Shown piece by piece: positions 1-8,532 of a stretch of 64,000 nt of DNA. The stretch is from positions 1-64,000 of the forward strand of contig NZ_JBQKKT010000016.1 in assembly GCF_052116585.1 (NCBI RefSeq). The letters run 5' to 3'. How positions within the stretch are numbered: the first letter of the stretch is position 1; the number at the start of each line of letters is the position of its first letter. The DNA comes from Luteococcus sp052116585. Its GTDB lineage: Bacteria > Actinomycetota > Actinomycetes > Propionibacteriales > Propionibacteriaceae. The notes under the pieces were generated by a model. The model made no database searches, was not told the DNA's origin, and was given only the letters and a program-made list of their open reading frames with translations. The translations under genes and the position numbers were made by a program.

Positions 1-40
1 AATCAACGGCAAGCCTGATGGCACGTGTTCTCCGAGTCAC
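1..40 (-). CDS. Possible start of an unidentified ORF, cut by window edge
   Basis: On the minus strand a GTG codon at 40-38 overlaps the TGA stop (39-37) of the preceding frame in a GTGA arrangement, the usual sign of translational coupling. It would open a reading frame of at least 13 codons (V-T-R-R-T-R-A-I-R-L-A-V-D) running off the window. The basic N-terminus resembles the starts of some transposon-encoded proteins, but 13 residues are too few to name a family. Confidence 0.25.
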   Translation of the reverse strand, partial: MTRRTRAIRLAVD

Positions 41-1392
41 CGGGCGGCCCGTGCCAGAGCGACTCCCGTCGAAGACGCTTCCGGCTCCGCCATCTTGTAC
101 CAATAGGTGTTTTCGTTGGATCCTCGCTGCCACGGGCTGTGCGGGTCGCAGAAGTAGACTTGCATGTTGGTGGCCATGGAGAACGACTTGTGGAGTGCCA
201 TCTCGGCGCCTTGGTCCCAGGTCAACGACCCGCGCAGATGCTGCGGCAGGGTGGACAGGGTCTTGATGAGTGCGTCACGCACGGTGACCGCGTCGTGTCG
301 GCTCCCGGGAAGGTGGGCGAGCATCACATAGCGGGTCTGGCGTTCGACCAGTGTCGCGATCGCCGAGGCATGGTCCTTGCCCAGGATCAGGTCGCCTTCC
401 CAATGGCCGGGGACGGTCCTGTCGGCGATCTCGGTGGGCCGCTCGGAGATCATCACCATCTCGTCGACGAACCGGGACCTGCGTTCGTCTGGGTTCTTGT
501 GGGGCTTGCGTTGGGCCCGGCCGGTGCGCAGCGCCATCGCGACCTCACGTTTCAGTCCGCCGCGGGCCTGCAGGTAGATCGCCTGATAGATCGTCTCGGT
601 ACTCACGCGCATACTCTCGTCGCCGGGATAGGCCTCCACGATCGCATGCGCGATCTGCTCGGGCGACCATTGCAACCCCAACTTCGCCACGACGTAGTCC
701 CGCAACGGACCCGGCTGCGCCAGTTTCGAGGGCTTCGGCCTGGCCCGGGACGCGGTCCAGGCCCGGTGCGCCTCATAGGCCCGATACCGGCCCGTGGGAT
801 CGCGATGATTGTCCAGCTCGCGCTTGATGGTCGATGCCGGACGAGCCAAGGTCCTGGCGATGTGCCGGATCGACGCGCCCTCTCGGTCCAGGTCGGCGAT
901 CTTCTCCCGTTCCTGGAGCGTCAGATAGCGAGGATGAAGTTCACGCGTCAGCTCCCCTATCCCGGGGCCAGCAGGTTTCACAGCAACCATGGTGACCTCA
1001 CCGGTGGTGTAGTCGATCCGCCGGCCGTCGGGGTAGACGCGGGCATTGCCCGTGCGGCGCACGCCACGATCCCAGTCCTTCGCCGTACGGACGTTGACCC
1101 CGACCTGAGCCGCTGCTCTCACTCGGGGAACCCCAGCCTTGCGAAGACGTTCGTACTCACCCCGACGCGGATGCGGCCCGCGTCCTTGGGTTCCCCTCCC
1201 ACGAATCCCAGCCTGACGAGCCCATGAGTACACCGTGTTCGGGTTCGCCCCGACCTGTCGAGCAGCAGCCCGAAGGTCCCCGTCACACCCGTCCACCGCA
1301 GCCAAGAATGCTGCCTTCAACTCCTCAAATGACACGGTCCTCGCAACTCCCAAAATCTCTGGGTGTTGCGAGGACCGGTCGAACCCGCCCAT
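37..1392 (-). pseudogene. IS30-family transposase, C-terminally truncated
   Basis: DDE transposase. It has an N-terminal helix-turn-helix (DLRAAARQVG...NTVYSWARQ), a second IS30-type HTH (LTLQEREKIADL...ASIRHIARTL), and the integrase core with the first Asp in HWEGDLILGK, the second Asp in TWDQGAEM and the Glu in RGSNENT. In IS30 proteins the NENT motif is normally followed by roughly 40-50 more residues; here the frame switches to unrelated sequence (YWYKMAEPEASST...) and stops at 37. ATG 1392 (MGGF) is the chosen start; the frame is open to 1470, and a GTG at 1335 just inside a hairpin is another option. The loss of the conserved tail makes activity doubtful. Confidence 0.7.
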
Positions 1393-1440
1393 GTGAGAGC
1401 CGGGGGCGTTCTGCGTCATCGACGAGCCGCCATCGCCAAG
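100..1440 (-). mobile_element. IS30-family insertion sequence remnant, distal end missing
   Basis: The only coding content is an IS30-type transposase (see next entry). The element interrupts the C-terminal coding region of the small membrane protein at 1416-1889. At the other end transposase homology stops near position 105-115, straight after the catalytic Glu, and is replaced by unrelated sequence. I could not define terminal inverted repeats, so both borders are approximate. A 12-bp inverted repeat near 1336-1376 lies inside the element and is listed separately. Confidence 0.6.
1336..1376. repeat. 12-bp perfect inverted repeat near the IS30 transposase start
   Basis: GGTCCTCGCAAC (1336-1347) pairs with GTTGCGAGGACC (1365-1376), with a further CCCA/TGGG pair inside after one mismatch. 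On the minus strand it lies immediately upstream of GTG 1335. Such a hairpin could block ribosomes arriving on read-through transcripts, a known way to limit IS transposition, or could be part of the element's terminal structure. The function is inferred. Confidence 0.5.
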
Positions 1441-1889
1441 GCCCGTCGCCCTCCTGGAAGTCCTGGGCATTCACGACGCCATTGTTCGATGAAGGCATTG
1501 CGGAGTTCTCGCCGCCGGTCACGGTCAATCGGCTGACGCCGATCCCCCAATGCCGGGGAACTCGTGTTGTATTCGGCCACCATCGCCTCGGAGGCTGCCA
1601 GCAGCGCTGGGCTGCCGATGAGCCTGATCTGGCTCTGGCTTTCCCACACTGCGTCGCGTGCCTTCCACGATGCTCGCAGATGGGACTCCCGGTCAGGATG
1701 CTCTTGCTCACCGAGGTGGGTGTTGTTGAGGATGTGAAGCCGGTGCAGGAGCCCGGATCCCGCCAGGTAGACCTCGCGGCCGTAGTAGCGACGAATCTCG
1801 AGCCGGTATCGGTAGTAGGTCAGCAACGCTCCCAGTAGAGCCAGGAGAACAGGAAAGACGATGGTGGCGAGCCACCATTTCTGATCCAT
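1416..1889 (-). pseudogene. Small single-pass membrane protein, 3' end replaced by the IS
   Basis: The frame starts at ATG 1889 with one transmembrane segment at residues 6-25 (WWLATIVFPVLLALLGALL), followed by a cytoplasmic, charged, mostly helical region. After residue about 137 (AFIEQWRREC) the frame runs into the presumed IS30 border and stops at 1416, so the native C-terminus is probably lost. No family is recognised. The intact part has normal high-GC codon use. Confidence 0.5.
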
Positions 1890-2017
1890 ACAAGGATTCT
1901 CACAGGCGCACGCGCAGAAGGACAGCGGTCAGCCAAGGACCCCAGTCGGGAGCTGCAACCATTTGTCGACGCACGCCCCTGTCAGTCTCCCGGCACCCGC
2001 GCCCCGTCCACGAACAG

Positions 2018-2587
2018 CTACTCGCAGACGACCCCGTCATTGTCGCGGTCGTCATACCAGTCGTACTCCGGGTCCGCCCCCTGGCGATAGGGCCCGTAAC
2101 CGGCAGCCTTCGCCTTGGTACAACTACTGAACCGAGTGTCCGTCGAGCCGGAGTCCGACGCGCGAGTCTGTTCCACTGCAGCCTGCGCGAAGCCAGCCTT
2201 GCTGGTCTGCTCCGAAGTCGACTCCTGCTCCACCACGGTCAGGGGCGGATCGGCCGTGACCGTAGCAGTGGCGGTTGTGGTCGCCGTCGCGGTGACCGTC
2301 GTCGTGGCGGTAGCCGTGGTGGCGACCGTGGGGGCAGCCACAGTCTGGGTTGCGGTCACGGTCACCGTCGGAGCTGGAGCTGCCACCGGGTTGGTGCTCG
2401 GTGGGGCAGGATTCAGCAGCGCCATGCCCATCAGGCCTACTGGGATCGCCACCGCCCAGAATCGCTTCTTCTTGTAGAGCGGTCGCTGAGCGGTTGGAGC
2501 CGCGGTGGACCCCGAGTTCAAGGGAGCTCGCCCGTCGTGCTGCGGCCAATTCGGCGGGGGCGGTGGAGGGGGAACCTGGTTGGACAT
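2018..2587 (-). CDS. Excalibur calcium-binding domain membrane-anchored protein
   Basis: A 189-residue protein with a proline-rich cytoplasmic N-terminus (residues 4-14), a basic stretch and one membrane segment (about 42-60, FWAVAIPVGLMGMALL). A low-complexity Thr/Ala/Val region (about 70-112) follows, and the protein ends in an Excalibur domain of about 37 residues with the expected FSSCTKAKAAGYGPY start and DRDNDGVVCE end (DxDxDGxxCE calcium-binding pattern). Excalibur domains occur on extracellular proteins of Gram-positive bacteria. The gene is divergent from the PhzF-family gene. The Thr/Ala-rich stretch is probably a wall-spanning linker. Confidence 0.85.
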   Translation of the reverse strand: MSNQVPPPPPPPNWPQHDGRAPLNSGSTAAPTAQRPLYKKKRFWAVAIPVGLMGMALLNPAPPSTNPVAAPAPTVTVTATQTVAAPTVATTATATTTVTATATTTATATVTADPPLTVVEQESTSEQTSKAGFAQAAVEQTRASDSGSTDTRFSSCTKAKAAGYGPYRQGADPEYDWYDDRDNDGVVCE

Positions 2588-2763
2588 GTTTTTCCTTCTG
2601 TGGTGGGAAATACGACGCTCACACCTGATCTGAGCCTGACCCTAAACTTCGCGTCCGTCTCAATACGCGACAGCGAATGAGACTTCAGCCCACCATCAGA
2701 GTCCTGGAGTCCAAAGGAATCCACACGGATCCGACTGCTTGCCCATCGCGCCACAATCGACCC

Positions 2764-3582
2764 ATGCGCCACTCCTTCTTCGAGGTCGACGTCTTCAGCA
2801 CCGGGCCGTTCACGGGTAACCCCGTCGCCGTGGTCGCCGACGCGGATTGCCTGACCACCGATCAGATGGCCGCGATCGCTTCGTGGACGAACTTCTCGGA
2901 GACCACCTTCCTGCTCTCCCCCACGCAGCCGGGCGCCGATTACCGCGTGCGGATCATGACGCCCGACGCAGAGTTCCCGTTCGCCGGCCACCCGACGCTG
3001 GGCACGGCCCGCGCCTGGGTGGAGCTCGGTGGCCAACCCACGGGTGGCCGCATCGTCCAGGAGTGCGGCGCCGGCCTGGTGGAGGTCCGCGTCGACGGCG
3101 AGACCCTCGCCTTCGCCACGCCGCCCTGCACCCGCACCGGACCGCTCAGCGACGACGACCTTGCCGAGGCCGTCCGCGTCCTCGGCATCGACCCCGCCGA
3201 TGTCGTGGACCACGCGTGGGGAATGAACGGCCCGCCGTGGCAGATGCTCCAGCTGCGCGACGCCGACGCCGTCCGGGCGGTGCGTCCATTGCCCCACCGG
3301 CCGGGCGCGCACCTGGGGATCGTCGGCCTCGAACCGGGCGACTCCGCCACCGCCTATGAGGTGCGGGGCTTCGCCGAGACCTTTGAGGACCCGGTCACGG
3401 GATCGCTGAACGGCGCCGTGGCCCAGTGGCTGCGCGGCAAGGGGCTGGTGCCGCCGAGCTACCAGGCCACCCAGGGCGGCCAGCTGGGGCGCGCGGGCCG
3501 GATCCACCTGCACGACGACGGCATGCAGCTGTGGGTGGGCGGCCGGGCCGACGTGCGGGTGCGGGGAGAACTGCGCTCCTGA
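2764..3582 (+). CDS. PhzF-family isomerase/epimerase
   Basis: A 272-residue protein of the PhzF/diaminopimelate-epimerase-like fold. Visible family features are the N-terminal EVDVFSTGPFTGNPVAVV segment, NFSETTFLL carrying the conserved Glu expected at the active site, the FPFAGHPTLGTA motif, and DPVTGSLNGAVAQWL near the C-terminus. Members are cytosolic and include PhzF of phenazine synthesis, but most are of unknown substrate and no phenazine genes are present here. ATG 2764 is preferred over upstream in-frame starts because family homology begins exactly there. Confidence 0.85.
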   Translation: MRHSFFEVDVFSTGPFTGNPVAVVADADCLTTDQMAAIASWTNFSETTFLLSPTQPGADYRVRIMTPDAEFPFAGHPTLGTARAWVELGGQPTGGRIVQECGAGLVEVRVDGETLAFATPPCTRTGPLSDDDLAEAVRVLGIDPADVVDHAWGMNGPPWQMLQLRDADAVRAVRPLPHRPGAHLGIVGLEPGDSATAYEVRGFAETFEDPVTGSLNGAVAQWLRGKGLVPPSYQATQGGQLGRAGRIHLHDDGMQLWVGGRADVRVRGELRS

Positions 3583-3918
3583 CGGACCGGCCACTGACGG
3601 CATCCCACCCCGCGACGGCACGCCCCCACCAAACATCCCGAAGCCCCCACCACGCACCCCGGAGGACCAACCGAATTTCCGCCCAACGGGACCGACACCC
3701 CCAAATCACCTACCCGAACGGACATGTCCAGTCAGTCGCAATACTGGGTCGCGCGGCCAGTCAGCTGGACGCGAGCTGACGATGTGACCCTGCTGGACGC
3801 TAAAGGGCGAAATTGGAGCCAACATCGCTTTGCCCTTGGACCGTGCGCAGGATTGGATGGAGAACTGGGGACGAGCACCTCGCGCCGCCCCCGACTGACG
3901 ACGGGGAGTGTGGACGAG
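3583..3918 (+). other. Intergenic leader of the first sensor-kinase paralogue
   Basis: 336 bp without a convincing gene. The SK1 frame is open back to an ATG at 3724, but the extra 65 residues it would add have no counterpart in the five paralogues and there is no ribosome-binding site before 3724, so I treat the stretch as 5' leader. No promoter or operator could be fixed with confidence. Confidence 0.4.
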
Positions 3919-6294
3919 ATGGTTGGTGACGCCGCCGCCGCGCGCACCAACACACAGTCACACCCCCGCCTGCGCCGAACCTTGGGCCGACTGCTGGCCC
4001 GGCTCGACCGCAACTGGCGTGACATCCCCGGCCGCACACCCGCCGGCCCGGCCGAGGCAGCCGTACTGCGCAGCCTCAGCCTGACCGCGATCGGGGTGTG
4101 GCTCCTGCTCATCCCGGGAGCGCTGTACACCCTTCTCAGCCAGGAGATCCAGCACCCGACCAATGCCATCATCGGCCTGTCCCTGGTGATCTTCCACCAC
4201 CTGCTGATGGTGCCGGTTCTCCTGAAACGCTGCTTCTCCCGCGACGTACTCGTCGCCACCGCGATCCCGCTCTTTGTCGGCGTCGCGGCCATGATGCCCT
4301 GGCGCTCCACGATCTATCCGGAGAACTTCTGGGCGCCCGGTTTCTGGAGCCTGCCGTGGGCCATGACGGCCGTGATCGTGCTGAACCGGCGCGAATACCT
4401 GATCACACTGACCACCCTGTTCCCGGGGATCGCGGTGGCGGACGTGGCCGTCCAGTACCTGGTGGGTGCACCGGTTGACCGATGGGCCATGGAACCCATC
4501 CCGGGCATCGTGTTAATCGTCGCCACGCTCGTCCTGTTCGCCGACGGGCTGCTGCAGATGGCCCGGCGCAGCGACGCGTCGACGGAGCGCACCGCCGAGG
4601 CGGAGGAGGAGCGCGGAAACGCAGCCTCGCAGGCGGAGGCCAAGCGCGAAGCGGCCCGCCTGTTGCACGACCACGTGCTGCACGCCCTGCACGCCCTGAG
4701 CCGCGATGCCAACCTGCCGCAGCACATGGCCGCCGAGGAGTGCGAGTCCGCGGTGGCGGCGATGTCGGCCCACATGACGCCCGACGTGGAGCCGGCCGTC
4801 GACCTGGCAGAGCTGATCGCCTCGGATGCCGCACTGGGCCAGGTGAACGCCACCCTGATCGGTTCGGCCCCCCGCCTGCCCCAGCACGTTGCCCGCGCCT
4901 TGGCCGACGCCACCCATGAAGCCCTGGGCAACGTGAAGAACCACGCCCACGCCAGCGAGTGCGTGGTGGAGATCAGCCACCACGGACAGCAGTGGACGTG
5001 CACGATCATGGACAACGGCCGCGGATTCGATCCGATGAGCGTCCCACAGGGCCGTCTGGGCGTGCGACGCTCCATCGGCGAGCGCCTGCGCGAGGTGGGT
5101 GGCCGTGCCGCCATCACGTCGGCCATCGGTCGCGGAACGACGGTGGAACTGACCTGGCCCTCCCTGGACGAACCGCCGAGCCTGTCCAGCGCCGATCCGG
5201 CGGGCCAGGCTCGTCAGGTCCTCAGCCGCACCGCCTGGCCGAACCTGGCGATGGTGCCGGTCTTCACGCTGATCCTGTTGCCGTTGGCCAATCCGCAGTG
5301 GCCGGTGGCGATCGCGGCTGCGGTGGTGACGCTGTCCGGCGCCTGGCAGATCCATCGCCTGCGCAAGCATCCCCTGACGGAGATCGACTCGGCGGTTTTG
5401 TTGGGCATCTCCATGGCCGCGTGGGCGACGAACCTGATGTGCGTGCCCAATGACGTCGAGACGGTGCACTACCTGTGGCTCTCGTGGGGTTGTGCCTCCC
5501 TGCTGCAGCTGGTGATGCTGCAGATGCGCTTGCGCACGGCCCTGCTGATCGCCGCCGCGTGGACCGGGGCCATGACGCTGTTGATGGTCGCCCGTCTGGG
5601 CTGGCAACTTCCGTGGGAGTACCTGCACCCGGTGATCTCGGTGGGGCTGGGCGAGGGATTCTTCGGACTGGCCGCCCTGCACCTGGGCCGCTGGATCGCG
5701 GAGCGGGAGGCCACACAGAAGCACATCCAGCACACGCTGCATCACGAGTCCAACCGGATCAGCGCCCGCAATCACCTGGACCAGTACTGGTCCAGCCGCG
5801 TCACGGGCGAGGCACTGCCCCTGTTGCGGGATGTCGCGGAGGGTCGACGGCTTTCCAGCGATCCGGACCTGCGTCGCCAGGCGGAGCTGATCGAGGCCAC
5901 CCTGCGCGACGAGTTGATGCTGGGGCCCGACGCCCACAACCTGCTGGCCGCCCTGGCCGACCGTCGCGCCGAGGGCTGGCGGATGATCTCCACCCTCAAC
6001 CAGGAGAACACCCACAGCCAGCTGGAGACGGCGGCGATGGTGCTGCACCACATGGGTCCACCCAAGCACGTGATGCAGCAGATGACGCTCAGCGCCAGCT
6101 CGAACCAGATCTCGGTGGTGGTGCTGGCGCCCAATCCGACGCAACGGGAACGGTGGGCGTCGCAGTTCGTCGACGTGGTGGCCGATGACGAGTTCGCCCG
6201 CATCGTGCTCTCCCTGCCCAATGGCGCTGGTCCGCGCCGGGCCGCACCGCTGAGCACGTCGGACGCAGCCAGCACCCCTCGTCATGAGCTGTGA
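3919..6294 (+). CDS. SK1: dual-membrane-domain sensor histidine kinase-like protein
   Basis: About 791 residues. Layout: N-terminal membrane domain, helix with the His box LLHDHVLHALHAL (His near 252), HATPase_c domain with N box (THEALGNVKNHAHA, near 331), G1 box (DNGRGFDP) and GRGT glycine box, then a second hydrophobic domain of about six segments. A C-terminal domain follows with the family signature YWSSRVTGEALPLL, LRDELMLGP and GWRMISTL. The HisKA_3/NarX-type kinase motifs are intact, so autophosphorylation is plausible. No response regulator is adjacent. ATG 3919 is chosen because a GGGGAG lies 10 nt upstream and the paralogues begin at the equivalent place; ATG 3724 is the alternative. 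Confidence 0.8.
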   Translation: MVGDAAAARTNTQSHPRLRRTLGRLLARLDRNWRDIPGRTPAGPAEAAVLRSLSLTAIGVWLLLIPGALYTLLSQEIQHPTNAIIGLSLVIFHHLLMVPVLLKRCFSRDVLVATAIPLFVGVAAMMPWRSTIYPENFWAPGFWSLPWAMTAVIVLNRREYLITLTTLFPGIAVADVAVQYLVGAPVDRWAMEPIPGIVLIVATLVLFADGLLQMARRSDASTERTAEAEEERGNAASQAEAKREAARLLHDHVLHALHALSRDANLPQHMAAEECESAVAAMSAHMTPDVEPAVDLAELIASDAALGQVNATLIGSAPRLPQHVARALADATHEALGNVKNHAHASECVVEISHHGQQWTCTIMDNGRGFDPMSVPQGRLGVRRSIGERLREVGGRAAITSAIGRGTTVELTWPSLDEPPSLSSADPAGQARQVLSRTAWPNLAMVPVFTLILLPLANPQWPVAIAAAVVTLSGAWQIHRLRKHPLTEIDSAVLLGISMAAWATNLMCVPNDVETVHYLWLSWGCASLLQLVMLQMRLRTALLIAAAWTGAMTLLMVARLGWQLPWEYLHPVISVGLGEGFFGLAALHLGRWIAEREATQKHIQHTLHHESNRISARNHLDQYWSSRVTGEALPLLRDVAEGRRLSSDPDLRRQAELIEATLRDELMLGPDAHNLLAALADRRAEGWRMISTLNQENTHSQLETAAMVLHHMGPPKHVMQQMTLSASSNQISVVVLAPNPTQRERWASQFVDVVADDEFARIVLSLPNGAGPRRAAPLSTSDAASTPRHEL

Positions 6295-6372
6295 CGCGCC
6301 CTCGACCCACCGCACCGATCGCAATTCCTGACCCGCCAGGGATTTTCGCCACCCCCGGCGGTGATCCAGAAT

Positions 6373-6400
6373 TTGATACTTGAAATCTAAACTGTAGTGT
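6373..6400 (+). promoter_or_regulatory. Predicted sigma-A-type promoter of the DoxX gene
   Basis: TTGATA (6373-6378) and TAGTGT (6395-6400) are separated by 16 bp inside a markedly AT-rich patch in otherwise GC-rich DNA, 59 bp before the doxX-like ATG. The patch also holds an imperfect palindrome (TTTGAT...ATCTAAA) that could be an operator. Prediction from sequence only. Confidence 0.5.
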
Positions 6401-6459
6401 GGGCATCCTGTTCGGGATACCCCGGGCTCCCCAACCCCCGAAGCACCAAAGGATTTCCC

Positions 6460-6939
6460 ATGCGTCACCTGACCACCCCGCCGGCCGCCTTTCGCGACAC
6501 CGCACTGCTCATCGCCCGCATCGCCCTGGGCGCCATCCTGATGGCCCACGGCTGGCAGAAGTTCTCCGAGTGGGGCATCGCCGGGACCGCCGCGAACTTC
6601 GACCAGATGGGCGTCCCCGCCCCCACACTGTCCGCTGGATTCGCGGCCGTCGTTGAGCTCCTGGGCGGCCTGGCCCTCCTGCTGGGCGCCTTCACCCCGG
6701 TGGCCGGCCTGCTCGTGGCCCTGAACATGTTCGGTGCCTACCTCTTTGCCCACGCCGGCAAGGGCCTGTTCGTCGGCGACGGCGGCTGGGAACTCGTGGG
6801 CGCCATCGGCGCTGCTGGCCTGGCCCTGGCGGCCACCGGCGCCGGCCGGTTCAGCATCGACCAGCTGCTGACCCGCCCGTCGGCCACCCGCACCGAGCAC
6901 CACGGCGCCACGCGCTCCGAGGAGCTCGTGAACGCCTGA
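6460..6939 (+). CDS. DoxX-family integral membrane protein
   Basis: A 159-residue protein with four predicted membrane segments and the DoxX pattern: ALLIARIALGAILMAHGWQK at the first helix, a FDQMGVPAP loop, VVELLGGLALLLG in the second helix and a glycine-rich last helix. DoxX proteins are small quinol- or redox-associated inner-membrane proteins of poorly defined function. ATG 6460 is chosen because the DoxX fold begins there; it follows a short AT-rich promoter region and the gene is closed by a strong terminator. Confidence 0.85.
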   Translation: MRHLTTPPAAFRDTALLIARIALGAILMAHGWQKFSEWGIAGTAANFDQMGVPAPTLSAGFAAVVELLGGLALLLGAFTPVAGLLVALNMFGAYLFAHAGKGLFVGDGGWELVGAIGAAGLALAATGAGRFSIDQLLTRPSATRTEHHGATRSEELVNA

Positions 6940-6954
6940 GCCACCCCACATTCC

Positions 6955-6989
6955 CGACGAGACCCCGACCCCACGGCGGGGTCTCGTCG
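6955..6989 (+). terminator. Rho-independent terminator after the DoxX gene
   Basis: A perfect 13-bp stem (CGACGAGACCCCG at 6955-6967 with its complement at 6977-6989), a 9-nt loop and a following GCTTTT, 15 nt past the stop codon. Confidence 0.9.
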
Positions 6990-7076
6990 CTTTTCCACCC
7001 CCACCCGCCAACAGCCCACGCATCCCGAGGGATTCGTTCGCACACAGGCATCACCGGGGCCGCATAGAGTGGCGGG

Positions 7077-7598
7077 GTGCCGATCCTTCCCCTGCAGAGC
7101 GCCTGGTGGAATCCCCTCAGCTGGGATGCTCCCTTCGGCGTCGTCGCGGCGGCGCTGTTCGTGATCGTCACCGCCCGGGCCTCGGCCACCTACCTGCTCG
7201 GACGCTTCCTGCGACGCAGCAGCGACCAGTCCCGACGTGCCTCGCTGGCCCATCGCCCGGGATTCCAGGCCGCGGAGGAGAAGCTGAACCGCTGGGGAGC
7301 CCCTGCCGTGACGCTCAGCTTCCTCACCGTCGGTGTGCAGACGATGGTGAACCTGGCAGCCGGCTTCACCCGGATGCCCCTTCGTCGCTACCTGCCCGCG
7401 CTGGTGCTGGGCTGCATGATCTGGGCCACCGTCTACGCCAGCGCCGGCTTCATCGGGATCGGCGCCTTCATGACCCTGTGGCGGGTTCACCCCGCCCTGG
7501 CCATCATCCTCGTCGCACTGGTGGTCGTCGCCGTCATCGCCCTGGTGCGGGGCCAGAGCCGCGGCCAATCTCAAGACTCCGCTCGATCGCAAGGCTGA
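7077..7598 (+). CDS. DedA/VTT-domain membrane protein
   Basis: A 173-residue integral membrane protein with about four hydrophobic segments. The core HRPGFQAAEEKLNRWG, FLTVGVQTMVNLAAG and MPLRRYLPALVLGCMIWATVY follows the SNARE-associated/VTT (DedA) pattern, with a proline-glycine loop before the amphipathic re-entrant region and a conserved Arg-Tyr motif. DedA proteins are linked to lipid scrambling/undecaprenyl-phosphate recycling and membrane homeostasis. Start is GTG 7077. Its 3' end overlaps the convergent hydrolase gene by about 65 bp. Confidence 0.75.
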   Translation: MPILPLQSAWWNPLSWDAPFGVVAAALFVIVTARASATYLLGRFLRRSSDQSRRASLAHRPGFQAAEEKLNRWGAPAVTLSFLTVGVQTMVNLAAGFTRMPLRRYLPALVLGCMIWATVYASAGFIGIGAFMTLWRVHPALAIILVALVVVAVIALVRGQSRGQSQDSARSQG

Positions 7599-8395
7599 GC
7601 TGACGGGCCGTGTGCTCGAATCCGGGAACCCCGTCGATCCGGTAACCGGACAGATAGGAGCCGCGCCCGACGTGCTTCAGCGGCCCGATCCGCTGGTCAC
7701 TCACCCGGCCCTGCGCAATGGCACGCCTCCACGGCGACCGTCTGGCCCACCGCCGTCGCCCCGGAAAGGCGATCGGACCCAGCCGATAGACCATGTCACG
7801 GCTGCCGTGCACCGTGGTGAAGTGCTGCACACGATCCAACCCCGGATCTGCGGTGAAGACACCCCCCAGCGTCACGACGTGCACGGGGATCCCCTGTCCG
7901 GCCAGGAACCAGGCGGCGCCAAGGGCGATCTGCGCGCCACCGCTCCAGCCCAGGAGCACGACGGGTTCCCCGGTCCCCTCCCGGTAGCCCGAGGCCACCA
8001 GGCGCTCGGTCATGGTCTGGGCCACGCCTGCGGAGAAGATCGGCCCGTACCGGGGATCGGCACTCACCAGGACCTGGAAGATGTTGCGCAGGTTGACCAG
8101 CCATTCGGCCAGCAACAGATGCCCCGCACGACGGGACCAGTCCACCAACCATCACCAGCGCGCCGACCACCGCCCCCCGCGTCAGTCCCCGGTTCTGCAC
8201 GGAATAGGGATAGATGCCCCCGACGACGTGCAGCCCCGGAACCTGGCGGCCGAGTGCCTCCAGCAGCCGCGACTCCGCCGAGTTCATCTGGTCCTGGCTG
8301 ATGGCCGCCACCCCGGAGGAGTAGACCAGCCAGACGACCCGCTCGTCGGGGTCCGGGGCCGACGGGAGTTCACGCCCGTGCGCCGCCCGTTGCAC
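7534..8395 (-). pseudogene. Alpha/beta-hydrolase-like protein, frameshifted
   Basis: Two overlapping minus-strand frames make one protein: 8395 to about 8150 (VVWLVYSSGVAAISQDQM...GALVMV) and from about 8148 to 7534 (DWSRRAGHLLLAEWLVNL...). Joining them needs removal of one base near 8146-8150, where the strand reads GTTGGTGG. The second part holds the nucleophile-elbow motif LLGWSGGAQIALG (G-x-S-x-G type), a HVVTLGG strand, and FTTVHGSRDMVYRLG, which could carry an acidic residue. No close family is recognised. Either a real 1-bp insertion inactivated the gene or the base is an assembly error. Confidence 0.55.
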
Positions 8396-8463
8396 CTGGG
8401 CAGCGCCACCACTGCGCCATCACCCACCTCCTCGGTCACCAGACCGGCACACCAGACAGCGGA

Positions 8464-8499
8464 GGCCGGGCACCCGCGACGATTCGTGGGTGCCCGGCC
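8464..8499. terminator. Strong hairpin between ATP-grasp gene and hydrolase gene
   Basis: A perfect 12-bp stem (GGCCGGGCACCC, 8464-8475, with its complement at 8488-8499) and a 12-nt loop, just past the 3' end of the ATP-grasp gene. There is no T tract on either strand, so termination efficiency is uncertain. Confidence 0.55.
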
Positions 8500-8532
8500 G
8501 CGCAGACCTGGGACATCGTGACCGGCAGGGAC

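Noticed and set aside
4513..7023. 836-codon minus-strand frame opposite SK1 and DoxX
   Set aside because: Antisense shadow with no domains; the plus-strand genes have clear motifs.
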